DNA from: Betaproteobacteria bacterium
GTDB lineage: Bacteria > Pseudomonadota > Gammaproteobacteria > Burkholderiales > SG8-39
Direction of reading: 5' to 3'
Assembly (NCBI GenBank): GCA_011391185.1
Contig: JAABRB010000145.1
Location: 1-8,148 of the forward strand
DNA: 8,148 nucleotides
Shown: positions 1 to 5,880 of the stretch, piece by piece
Position numbering within the stretch: position 1 is the first letter of the stretch
Layout: each line of letters starts with the position of its first letter
Position numbers and translations under genes: made by a program
The notes under the pieces: model-generated
Told to the model about the DNA's origin: nothing
Seen by the model: the letters and a program-made list of their open reading frames with translations, nothing else
Database searches by the model: none

Positions 1-392
1 ACTGCCTCGAGAGCCCGCTCGAGATGCCGTTCGCCTTCTCGCAGGGATGGGTGCGGAGCCGCGGGGCAACGATCGTCGAGGTGCTCACCGACGCAGGGCT
101 CGTCGGCTGGGGCGAGGCGCTTTGCCAGGGACTGCAGCCGCCGGAGATCACGGCGGCGACCATCCGGAGCACGCTTGCGCCGCTGAGCAGCGGCGTGGAC
201 ATCGCGCTCTGGGATCTCGCGGGCAAGGCGCTCGGGCAGCCGGTCTTCGAGTACGACTGCTCCGCGCACCCGTTCCGCGAGCAGCTCGTCGATCGTCCGC
301 TGCGCCCGCGCGACGGTTGGCTGGAGCGCCCCGAGGGGCCGGGGCTCGGCATCGAAGTCGATCGCGCCGCGCTCGCGCGGTTTTCGGTATAG
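1..392 (+). pseudogene. Enolase-superfamily (mandelate racemase/muconate lactonizing type) enzyme, internally deleted remnant
   Basis: The reading frame is open to the left edge, with codons starting at base 3, so the true start lies outside the window; the ATG at 24 is internal. Three blocks of a roughly 370-residue MR/MLE enzyme are visible. The first is the N-terminal capping-domain strand ending TDAGLVGWGEA. The second is the SGVDIALWDLAGKALGQPV segment at the barrel entry. The third is the C-terminal tail with EYD, HPFRE and GPGLGIEVDRAAL. Between blocks one and two about 30-40 residues are missing. Between blocks two and three about 200 are missing, which is the whole barrel with the catalytic Lys and the metal-binding Asp/Glu residues. 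The frame is kept across both joins. A full enzyme would dehydrate or racemise a sugar acid; this one should be inactive. Block recognition is from family knowledge and the sizes of the losses are estimates. An assembly collapse is the main alternative. Confidence 0.72.
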
Positions 393-398
393 TCACAC

Positions 399-403
399 AG
401 GAG
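399..403 (+). promoter_or_regulatory. Ribosome binding site of the TIM-barrel isomerase gene
   Basis: AGGAG lies 5 nt before the ATG at 409 and fixes that start. The previous gene stops at 392, so the two genes were probably co-transcribed. Confidence 0.7.
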
Positions 404-408
404 CATCG

Positions 409-1263
409 ATGGCAACACGACCCCGCGAGCCCGATCCGGCGCTCCTCAGCCTCAATACCGCAACCGTCCGGGAGCGATGGAATCTGAAGGACATGATCGC
501 CGGGTGCGCGCGCCACGGCATCCGCGGCGTCTCGCCCTGGCGTGACAAGCTCGCCGAACTCGGCGCCAAGCTGGCAGCCAAGATGATTCGCGACAATGGC
601 CTGACAGTGACGGGCCTGTGCCGCGGCGGAATGTTTCCGGCCGCCGATCGGCAGGGCCGCGAGCGCGCGATTGACGACAACCTGCGCGCGATTGACGACG
701 CTGCAACGATCGAGGCGCGCTGCCTCGTGCTCGTGGTTGGAGGATTGCCGCAGGGCTCCAAGGACATCGCGGGCGCGCGCGAGATGGTGCGCGACGGCAT
801 CGGCGAGGTCCTCGACCACGCGCGGTCGAGCGGCGTGCCGCTCGCGATCGAGCCCCTGCATCCCATGTACGCGGCGGACCGCGCATGTGTGAATACGCTT
901 GCCCAGGCGCTCGATCTCTGCGACCAGCTGGATAGCGGAGGTGGCGGTGCGCTCGGCGTTGCGGTCGACGTCTATCACGTGTGGTGGGATCCAGATCTCG
1001 CGCGCGACATCGAGCGCGCCGGGGAAAAGCGCATCCTCGCGTTCCATATCTGCGACTGGCTGGTGCCGACCACCGATCTGCTCCTCGACCGTGGAATGAT
1101 GGGCGACGGCGTGATCGACATCCCGCACATCCGGTCACTGGTCGAGGAGGTCGGTTATCACGGCTTTCACGAGGTGGAGATCCTTTCTGCCAGCAACTGG
1201 TGGAAGAAGGATCCGGATGTCGTATTGGCTACGTGCAGGGAACGCCATGAACGCTTTTGTTGA
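409..1263 (+). CDS. Sugar phosphate isomerase/epimerase family TIM-barrel protein (xylose isomerase-like)
   Basis: A 284-residue cytosolic protein of the AP-endonuclease-2-like TIM-barrel superfamily, which includes D-tagatose 3-epimerase and inosose dehydratase. The expected divalent-metal ligands appear in order: E148 in AIEPLHP, D187 in VAVDVYHVWWD, H213 in AFHICDW and E257 in HEVEI. An early GVSPWRDKL segment (40-48) and a GDGVIDI segment (232-238) also fit the family. Length is normal and no signal peptide or membrane segment is visible. The start is fixed by AGGAG 5 nt upstream. Its place directly after an enolase-superfamily remnant suggests a former sugar or sugar-acid catabolic operon, but the substrate cannot be read from the sequence. 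It appears intact although both flanks carry broken genes, so it may be a survivor without its pathway. The family call is firm; the reaction is unknown. Confidence 0.87.
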   Translation: MATRPREPDPALLSLNTATVRERWNLKDMIAGCARHGIRGVSPWRDKLAELGAKLAAKMIRDNGLTVTGLCRGGMFPAADRQGRERAIDDNLRAIDDAATIEARCLVLVVGGLPQGSKDIAGAREMVRDGIGEVLDHARSSGVPLAIEPLHPMYAADRACVNTLAQALDLCDQLDSGGGGALGVAVDVYHVWWDPDLARDIERAGEKRILAFHICDWLVPTTDLLLDRGMMGDGVIDIPHIRSLVEEVGYHGFHEVEILSASNWWKKDPDVVLATCRERHERFC

Positions 1264-1264
1264 G

Positions 1265-1363
1265 GCGGAGCGCGATCCCGACCTGGTACTCGCGACGTTC
1301 CGGGAGCGCCGGGAGCGGACTTGCGGAGTCGCGCGTGGCGAGGTGCCGGTCGCGGAGCGATGA
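1265..1363 (+). pseudogene. C-terminal fragment of a second isomerase-like gene (paralogue remnant)
   Basis: In a frame different from the upstream gene, this stretch reads RDPDLVLATFRERRERTC. It aligns with the last residues of the isomerase before it (KDPDVVLATCRERHERFC) at 13 of 18 positions. The codons have diverged widely (for example TTG GCT against CTC GCG), so this is not a recent tandem duplication. The frame continues 12 residues beyond the aligned part and stops at TGA 1361-1363. The simplest reading is a neighbouring paralogue whose body was deleted up to its last ~20 codons. A short peptide could start at ATG 1247, inside the end of the isomerase gene, but nothing supports its expression. 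Confidence 0.6.
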
Positions 1364-1370
1364 GTGGCTG

Positions 1371-1489
1371 TTTCCCCTCCTTTCCAAGGAGGGGTCCGCC
1401 CGTAGGGCGGGGGGTGGTTGGGGTTTTGGTCAGCGCTGTTCACCACCCCGTCGCCTTCGGCGCCACCCCTCCTCGGAGAGGAGGGGAAA
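1371..1489. repeat. 119-bp composite inverted-repeat element (REP/MITE-like)
   Basis: The ends form a 10-bp perfect terminal inverted repeat, TTTCCCCTCC (1371-1380) and GGAGGGGAAA (1480-1489). Inside are several more perfect stems. CCCCTCCTT/AAGGAGGGG (1374-1382 with 1386-1394) has a TCC loop. CCGCCC/GGGCGG (1396-1401 with 1405-1410) has a GTA loop. GGGGTGGT (1411-1418) pairs with ACCACCCC (1442-1449). CGCC/GGCG (1452-1455 with 1459-1462) has a TTC loop. CCCCTCCTC/GAGGAGGGG (1466-1474 with 1478-1486) has a GGA loop. The whole can fold as a cruciform or a multi-branched RNA. It carries no gene. The symmetry resembles dispersed, non-autonomous palindromic elements of proteobacteria, but copy number cannot be seen here. 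It lies between the remnant and nfi and may affect nfi transcription. Confidence 0.75.
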
Positions 1490-1518
1490 AGATTTTCACC
1501 AACCGTTCGGGTTTCACG

Positions 1519-2181
1519 ATGCCACGCGCGCTGCGACACCGCTGGGATCTCGCGCCGAAAGAAGCGATGGCGCTGCAGCAGAAGCTGCGCGTGCGCGTGG
1601 TGCACGAAGACCGGCTCGGTCCCGTGCACCATGTCTGCGGAATCGACGTGGGCTTCGAGCAGGGTGGCGCGATCACCCGCGCGGCAGTGGTGGTGCTGTC
1701 CTTTCCGGGGCTCGAGCCCGTCGAGAGCGCGATCGCACGCCGCAAGACGACGTTTCCCTACGTACCGGGCCTGCTTTCATTCCGCGAAGTGCCGGCCGTG
1801 CACGACGCGCTCGACCGGCTGAAGACCTCGCCCGATCTCCTCGTTTGCGATGGACATGGCATTGCGCATCCGCGCCGCTGCGGACTCGCTTCGCACATTG
1901 GACTTGCTGCGGACATCCCGTCGATCGGCGTGGCGAAGACCCTGCTCATCGGCGAGCACCGCGCGCCGCCCGACCGCCGCGGTGCGTGGGTGCCGCTCCG
2001 TCATGCGGGCGAGACGATCGGGGTGGTGCTGCGCACGCGGGCGGGCGTGAAACCGGTCTACGTGTCGATCGGCCATCGCGTGAGCCTCGCAACGGCGACT
2101 CGCTTCGCGCTGGCGTGCTGCACGCTCTACCGGCTGCCCGAGACGACGCGCCACGCCCATCGGCTGGCGTCCGGTCCCTGA
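1519..2181 (+). CDS. nfi: Endonuclease V (deoxyinosine 3'-endonuclease)
   Basis: A 220-residue protein of the usual endonuclease V length. The enzyme nicks DNA at the second phosphodiester bond 3' of deoxyinosine and so starts alternative excision repair of deaminated adenine. Family motifs run in order: GIDVGF with catalytic D43, YVPGLLSFRE with Y81 and E90, LLVCDGHGIAHPRR with D111 and H117, IGVAKT with K140, VYVSIGHRVSL (181-191), and the C-terminal TRHAHRLA with H214. These match the metal- and DNA-binding residues known in the Thermotoga enzyme. I chose ATG 1519 because HRWDL then falls at the family's normal N-terminus. The frame is open further upstream, but only through the palindromic element. 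No clear Shine-Dalgarno precedes the ATG; the nearest GGAGG-like stretch is the end of the repeat, about 30 nt away. Convergent with dinB, 10 bp apart. Confidence 0.93.
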   Translation: MPRALRHRWDLAPKEAMALQQKLRVRVVHEDRLGPVHHVCGIDVGFEQGGAITRAAVVVLSFPGLEPVESAIARRKTTFPYVPGLLSFREVPAVHDALDRLKTSPDLLVCDGHGIAHPRRCGLASHIGLAADIPSIGVAKTLLIGEHRAPPDRRGAWVPLRHAGETIGVVLRTRAGVKPVYVSIGHRVSLATATRFALACCTLYRLPETTRHAHRLASGP

Positions 2182-2200
2182 AGGCTGCGTGTCAGGGACC
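2173..2200. terminator. Bidirectional hairpin shared by nfi and dinB ends
   Basis: GGTCCCTGA (2173-2181) and TCAGGGACC (2192-2200) form a perfect 9-bp stem with a 10-nt loop. The nfi stop TGA is the end of the left arm and the dinB stop (TGA on the minus strand) is the end of the right arm, so both genes finish with codons for Gly-Pro followed by TGA. No T-run follows on either side, so it may act as a weak or Rho-assisted terminator, or as a 3'-end-protecting hairpin. The symmetry is seen directly; the function is inferred. Confidence 0.6.
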
Positions 2201-3232
2201 TTCGCCCGAACGCACGAGGTCACCCACCCGCACGCCGACGAGCCGGACGGGCCGGTCGAGCGCGAGGCGCTGCAGGCACCCGAACGCGGCGCGACGAATG
2301 ATCTCCTCGACGTCGGTCGCCTCGGGCAGCGTGGTCTCGCGCGTGTGAGTATCGAAGCCCGTAAAGCGGATCTTGATACCGACACGCCGGCCCCGATAGC
2401 CCGCTTCGCGGAGTTCCTGCGCGATTTCGCGCGCGAGCGCGGCCACCGTGCGACGGATGGTCTGCACGTCCACGGTGTCCTTCTGAAAAGTGGTCTCGCG
2501 GCTGCGCTGCTTCGGCTCCCAGTGCGTCACGAGTTCCCGGTCGTCGATGCCGCGCGCCGCCTCGTACAGGAACTCTGCGCGCGACGGGCCGAATTCGGCG
2601 ACGAGCCGCTCGATCCGGAGCCCGCCAAGCTCGCCCACTGTCTGCACGCCGAGCCGTGCGAGGTGGGCCTCGGTCACCGGACCGATGCCCGGCACCTTTC
2701 GCACTGGCAGCGCTGCGATGCGGCTGGCCGCTTCCTCGGGCGCGATGATCGTGAGGCCGTCGGGCTTTTGCATTTCGGACGCGATTTTCGCGAGGCGCTT
2801 GTTGGGCGCGATCCCCACCGAGCATGAGAGCCCGGTCGCCTCACGGACTCGGCGTTTGATCATCTGCCCGATGTCCTCCGGTGTCCCCGGCAGCGCGGAC
2901 ACGTCCAGATATGCCTCGTCGATGCCGGCGTCCTGGATCACCGGCGATACCGCGCGCAGCGCCTCCTTGACCCTGGCCGACACCGACGAGTATGCGGCGT
3001 AGTCGACAGGCAGGAAGACGGCATCGGGGCACAGCTCGTAGGCGACACGCAAGGGCATGGCCGAGTGAATGCCGAAACGCCGCGCTTCGTAAGATGCCGT
3101 GGACACGACGCCCCGCGCCTGCGGATTGCCGCGTCCGCCGATCACGACCGGCTTGCCTGCGAGACCCGGCTGGCGCGCGAGTTCCACCGCGGCGAAAAAG
3201 GCGTCCATGTCGATGTGAGCGATGCGGCGCAT
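2192..3232 (-). CDS. dinB: DNA polymerase IV (Y-family translesion polymerase)
   Basis: A 346-residue Y-family polymerase that copies past minor-groove lesions and extends mismatched primer ends. Palm motifs are HIDMDAFFAAVE (6-17) with metal ligand D8 and steric gate F13, and GIDEAYLDVS (103-112) with D105 and E106. CSVGIAPNKRLAKIASEMQK (137-156) follows. Thumb helix-hairpin-helix residues lie around 177-204 (VRKVPGIGP). The little-finger domain fills about 240-340 (SRETTF, VGIKIRFTGFDTHTRETTL). The start at 3232 puts MRRIAHIDMD in the family's exact N-terminal register, although a longer open frame runs upstream and no good ribosome site is visible. The protein ends at VRLVGVRVGDLVRSGEGP. 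The usual C-terminal beta-clamp-binding peptide (QLxLF/QLVLGL type) is not seen, nor is it encoded just past the stop in that frame. No LexA box was found upstream. Confidence 0.93.
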   Translation of the reverse strand: MRRIAHIDMDAFFAAVELARQPGLAGKPVVIGGRGNPQARGVVSTASYEARRFGIHSAMPLRVAYELCPDAVFLPVDYAAYSSVSARVKEALRAVSPVIQDAGIDEAYLDVSALPGTPEDIGQMIKRRVREATGLSCSVGIAPNKRLAKIASEMQKPDGLTIIAPEEAASRIAALPVRKVPGIGPVTEAHLARLGVQTVGELGGLRIERLVAEFGPSRAEFLYEAARGIDDRELVTHWEPKQRSRETTFQKDTVDVQTIRRTVAALAREIAQELREAGYRGRRVGIKIRFTGFDTHTRETTLPEATDVEEIIRRAAFGCLQRLALDRPVRLVGVRVGDLVRSGEGP

Positions 3233-3294
3233 TTCTGGGGGCGACGCCGGACCGGATCGGTTTGCATTCCGGTGGCGCTGCCGACATGGTGGCA

Positions 3295-3318
3295 CGCCGC
3301 GCGCATGCGTGCGCGGCG
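3295..3318. repeat. 24-bp GC-rich palindrome in the dinB/fba divergent region
   Basis: CGCCGCGC (3295-3302) and GCGCGGCG (3311-3318) are perfect 8-bp arms around an 8-nt centre that can itself add a C-G and a G-U pair. A second small hairpin, CTGC-CGAA-GCAG (3321-3332), follows at once, directly before the fba -10 box. It may be an operator between divergent promoters or a hairpin in the dinB leader. The rest of the 182-bp intergenic region shows only the fba promoter box and ribosome site. Confidence 0.45.
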
Positions 3319-3333
3319 GCCTGCCGAAGCAGG

Positions 3334-3339
3334 TAAAAT
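3334..3339 (+). promoter_or_regulatory. Candidate sigma70 -10 box for the fba-purC-purE-sua5 operon
   Basis: TAAAAT lies 75 bp before the fba start, within GGTAAAATCC, the same 10-mer as at the tRNA-Ala promoter (7895-7904). No good -35 is present: the hexamers 17-18 bp upstream are GCGCGG and TGCGCG and lie inside the palindrome. Strength is therefore uncertain, or it depends on an activator. Confidence 0.45.
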
Positions 3340-3401
3340 CCCGGGCCTTCCGGAGCACTGCTTCATTCTCCGATCCCGATCATCCCGTCCTGCCGAATTT
3401 A

Positions 3402-3408
3402 CAGGAGG
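3402..3408 (+). promoter_or_regulatory. Ribosome binding site of fba
   Basis: CAGGAGG, a near-complete anti-16S match, ends 6 nt before the ATG at 3415. It is the strongest ribosome site among the operon's genes, in keeping with an abundant glycolytic enzyme at the head of the transcript. Confidence 0.7.
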
Positions 3409-3414
3409 CGAACC

Positions 3415-4440
3415 ATGACCACACCGATGCGCAAGACCGCTCTCGCCATGGTGGCGAAGGGCAAGGGCATCCTTGCCGCGGACGAATCCACCGGCACCAT
3501 CGAAAAACGCTTCAAGTCGATCGACACCGAGTGCACCGAGCCGAACCGGCGCGCGTACCGCGACATGCTTTTCACCGGAAAAGGCGTCGAGAACCACATC
3601 AGCGGCGTGATCCTCTATGACGAGACCCTCCGCCAGAAATCGCTCGCCGGGGTGCCGTTCCCGCAGCTCCTCGCCGGTAAGGGCATCCTGCCCGGGATCA
3701 AGGTCGACACCGGCGCGAAGGACCTCGCCTTCTGTCCGGGCGAGAAGGTCACCGAAGGCCTGGACGGGCTCGCGAAGCGCTGCGCCGAATACGCGAAGCT
3801 GGGCGCGAAGTTTGCAAAGTGGCGTGCCGTGATCACGATCGGCCGCGATATGCCGTCCACGACCTGCATCGCGGCCAACGCGCATGCCCTCGCCCGCTAC
3901 GCCGCGATCTGCCAGGAGGCGGGTATCGTCCCGATCGTCGAGCCCGAGGTGCTGATGGACGGCGGCCACACCATCGAACGCTGCGAAGAGGTCACCGAGT
4001 GGACGTTGAACGCGGTGTACGAAGCGCTTTACATCAACCGCATCACGCTCGAGGCGAGCGTACTGAAGCCCTCGATGGTGATTTCGGGCAAGGACTGCCC
4101 GAAACAGGCGGGCGTCGACGAAGTGGCCGAGCGCACCGTCAAGGTCCTGAAGCGCTGCGTTCCGGCCGCAGTGGCGGGGATTGCGTTCCTGTCGGGCGGC
4201 CAGAGCGACGAACTGGCCACCGCGCACTTGAACGCGATGAACCGGATGTTTGCCGGCGAGCTTCCCTGGAACCTGACGTTCTCCTACGGACGCGCGCTGC
4301 AGCATCCTTCGCTCGAAGCCTGGAAGGGCGCCGTTGCGAACGTGGCCGCCGGGCAGGCGGCGCTGTTGCATCGCGCACAGATGAACGGGCTCGCGACGAA
4401 GGGGCAGTACAAGCGCGAGCTCGAGAAGCAGGCGGCGTGA
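3415..4440 (+). CDS. Fructose-bisphosphate aldolase, class I
   Basis: A 341-residue cytosolic Schiff-base aldolase. It reversibly cleaves fructose 1,6-bisphosphate to dihydroxyacetone phosphate and glyceraldehyde 3-phosphate in glycolysis and gluconeogenesis. Active-site residues line up with the animal enzyme: D23 in AADEST, K135 in FAKWRAVI, E176 and E178 in [12 protein letters not shown], Schiff-base lysine K218 in [15 protein letters not shown] (260-264), and the phosphate-binding arginine R293 in SYGRALQ. There is no zinc-ligand pattern of a class II enzyme. The start is set by CAGGAGG. It heads a tight operon with purC beginning 13 bp after its stop. In many Burkholderiales the aldolase gene next to purC is class II, so a class I gene in this slot is noteworthy (recalled from family knowledge, not searched). 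Confidence 0.94.
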   Translation: MTTPMRKTALAMVAKGKGILAADESTGTIEKRFKSIDTECTEPNRRAYRDMLFTGKGVENHISGVILYDETLRQKSLAGVPFPQLLAGKGILPGIKVDTGAKDLAFCPGEKVTEGLDGLAKRCAEYAKLGAKFAKWRAVITIGRDMPSTTCIAANAHALARYAAICQEAGIVPIVEPEVLMDGGHTIERCEEVTEWTLNAVYEALYINRITLEASVLKPSMVISGKDCPKQAGVDEVAERTVKVLKRCVPAAVAGIAFLSGGQSDELATAHLNAMNRMFAGELPWNLTFSYGRALQHPSLEAWKGAVANVAAGQAALLHRAQMNGLATKGQYKRELEKQAA

Positions 4441-4453
4441 CCCGGAATCGCGC

Positions 4454-5353
4454 ATGACGGTCGGACTGCACGAATCGACGATCAGCAGCCTTCCGCGCGT
4501 CCGGCGCGGCAAGGTGCGCGACATCTACGCAGTTGACGATCGCACGCTCCTGATCGTCACGACAGATCGCCTCTCCGCGTTCGACGTCGTGCTCCCCGAC
4601 CCGATCCCTTTCAAGGGACAGGTGCTCACGGCGATGAGCGATTTCTGGTTCGACAGGCTGGCACGCGTCGTTCCGAACCAGCTCACCGGAATCGACCCGG
4701 AGTCGGTCGTCCGGTCCGAGGCGGAGCGCGCGCAGGTGCGCGGCCGCGCCATCGTGGCGCGCCGCTACAACCCATTGCCCATCGAGGCGGTTGTACGCGG
4801 CTACATCATTGGTTCGGGCTGGAAGGACTATCTGCAAACCGGCGCATTGTGCGGAATCAAGCTTCCGGGCGGTCTCGCGCAGGCCGACCGGCTGCCCGCA
4901 CCGATCTTCACGCCCGCCACCAAGTCCGAGATCGGTGCGCACGACGAGAACATCTCGTTCGCGCAGACTGAAAAGCTGATCGGAACCGACCTCGCCGCGC
5001 GGGTGCGTGACGTGTCGATCCGTCTCTACTCGGAGGCGGCGGAATACGCGGCGGGCCGCGGCATCATCATTGCCGACACCAAGTTCGAGTTCGGGCTCGA
5101 CGAGGCAGGCGGGCTTTACTGGATCGACGAGGCGCTCACGGCGGATTCGTCGCGATTCTGGCCCGTCGATCAGTACCGGCCCGGCTCGAGCCCGCCGTCT
5201 TTCGACAAGCAATACGTGCGCGACTACCTGGAGACGCTCGGCTGGAACAAGCGGCCGCCGGCGCCCCGGCTGCCTGCCGATGTCATCGCGCGGACTTCGG
5301 AGAAATACCGCGAGGCGTACTCGCGCCTTACTGGTCGCAACCTGGAGACGTGA
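4454..5353 (+). CDS. purC: Phosphoribosylaminoimidazole-succinocarboxamide synthase (SAICAR synthetase)
   Basis: A 299-residue enzyme joining CAIR and aspartate with ATP to form SAICAR in de novo purine synthesis. Motifs in order: RRGKVRDIY (17-25), the nucleotide-binding glycine-poor loop; [19 protein letters not shown] (37-55); [20 protein letters not shown] (103-122), the typical SAICAR signature; [16 protein letters not shown] (153-168); [11 protein letters not shown] (204-214); and [14 protein letters not shown] (224-237). The length fits the longer ~295-300 residue form common in beta- and gamma-proteobacteria and yeast-like enzymes, not the ~240-residue form of E. coli. The ATG at 4454 places [10 protein letters not shown] at the normal N-terminus. 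The ribosome site is weak, so translation probably relies on coupling to fba, 13 bp upstream. Its product chemistry follows directly on that of the next gene, purE. Confidence 0.95.
   Translation: MTVGLHESTISSLPRVRRGKVRDIYAVDDRTLLIVTTDRLSAFDVVLPDPIPFKGQVLTAMSDFWFDRLARVVPNQLTGIDPESVVRSEAERAQVRGRAIVARRYNPLPIEAVVRGYIIGSGWKDYLQTGALCGIKLPGGLAQADRLPAPIFTPATKSEIGAHDENISFAQTEKLIGTDLAARVRDVSIRLYSEAAEYAAGRGIIIADTKFEFGLDEAGGLYWIDEALTADSSRFWPVDQYRPGSSPPSFDKQYVRDYLETLGWNKRPPAPRLPADVIARTSEKYREAYSRLTGRNLET
5344..5347 (+). promoter_or_regulatory. Ribosome binding site deciding the purE start
   Basis: GGAG inside the end of purC lies 8 nt before GTG 5356 but only 2 nt before the GTG at 5350 that overlaps the purC stop. 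This favours GTG 5356. ATG 5386 is a third possible start and would still keep the whole conserved domain. Confidence 0.5.
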
Positions 5354-5355
5354 AC

Positions 5356-5880
5356 GTGGCGAAGAAGAAACCCGCTGTCGGCGAGATGGCCAATCCCGTG
5401 ATCGGGGTCGTGATGGGCAGCGCAAGCGACTGGGACATGATGGAGCACGCGGTGAACGTGCTCAAGGATTTCCGCGTGCCGTACGAGGCGCGCGTCATCT
5501 CGGCACATCGCACGCCGGACGAGGCGTTTGCTTACGCGAGCGCGGCAAAGGGGCGCGGATTGCGGGCGATCATTGCGGGGGCCGGCGGCGCGGCGCACCT
5601 TGCCGGTGTGCTCGCGGCCAAGACCACCGTCCCGGTGCTCGGCGTGCCGATGCCCTCGAAGTACCTGCGTGGCGAGGATTCACTGCTCTCGATCGTGCAG
5701 ATGCCCAAGGGCATTCCGGTCGCCACTTTCGCGATCGGGGAGGCCGGGGCGGCGAACGCGGCGCTATTCGCGGTCGCGATGCTCGCGGCCGGCGACGGCG
5801 CACTCGCGACGCGGCTCGATGCTTTTCGCGCCGAGCTTTCCGCCAAGGCCCGCGCGGTCAAGTTGCCGTCCGCGGAATGA
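5356..5880 (+). CDS. purE: N5-carboxyaminoimidazole ribonucleotide mutase (class I PurE)
   Basis: A 174-residue protein from GTG 5356. It converts N5-CAIR to CAIR, the substrate of PurC, and class I enzymes form octamers. Motifs: [10 protein letters not shown] (17-26), the phosphate loop; ISAHRTP (48-54) with catalytic H51; [18 protein letters not shown] (73-90), where the usual HLPG is [14 protein letters not shown] (92-101); and [17 protein letters not shown] (112-128). This is the class I pattern, which needs PurK to supply N5-CAIR, rather than the class II AIR carboxylase pattern. The gene overlaps or abuts purC, and its stop TGA overlaps the ATG of the next gene (ATGA at 5877-5880). No purK lies between or nearby, so it must be elsewhere if the pathway works as usual. 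The N-terminal 13 residues are lysine-rich and not conserved, so the start is less certain than the identity. Confidence 0.93.
   Translation: MAKKKPAVGEMANPVIGVVMGSASDWDMMEHAVNVLKDFRVPYEARVISAHRTPDEAFAYASAAKGRGLRAIIAGAGGAAHLAGVLAAKTTVPVLGVPMPSKYLRGEDSLLSIVQMPKGIPVATFAIGEAGAANAALFAVAMLAAGDGALATRLDAFRAELSAKARAVKLPSAE

Noticed and set aside
148..1128. 326-residue minus-strand open frame across the isomerase gene
   Set aside because: The plus-strand frame has the metal-site motifs and a good ribosome site; this frame has neither.
1247..1363. Programmed +1 frameshift extending the isomerase into the repeated C-terminus
   Set aside because: It would duplicate the protein's own end, there is no slippery site, and the intact gene already has its full family length.
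1321..1518. Longer nfi starting at ATG 1321
   Set aside because: The extra 66 residues translate the palindromic element; family alignment starts at ATG 1519.
1257..2348. 363-residue plus-strand frame across nfi
   Set aside because: It is Arg-rich with no domain, and nfi in another frame carries all endonuclease V motifs.
3233..3358. Longer dinB with 42 extra N-terminal residues
   Set aside because: Y-family polymerases begin directly at the HIDMDAFF strand, and the extension crosses the palindromes of the divergent promoter region.
3390..3404. LexA-like CTG...CAG site before fba
   Set aside because: The spacing is 9 nt, not 10, the inner bases do not match CTGT-N8-ACAG, and it lies at the fba ribosome site rather than near dinB.
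3142..4524. 460-residue minus-strand open frame across fba
   Set aside because: It lies antisense to a gene with complete class I aldolase motifs, has no recognisable domain, and is a GC-rich shadow frame.
4139..5425. 428-residue minus-strand open frame across fba and purC
   Set aside because: It is an Arg/Ala-rich shadow of purC and the end of fba, without family motifs.
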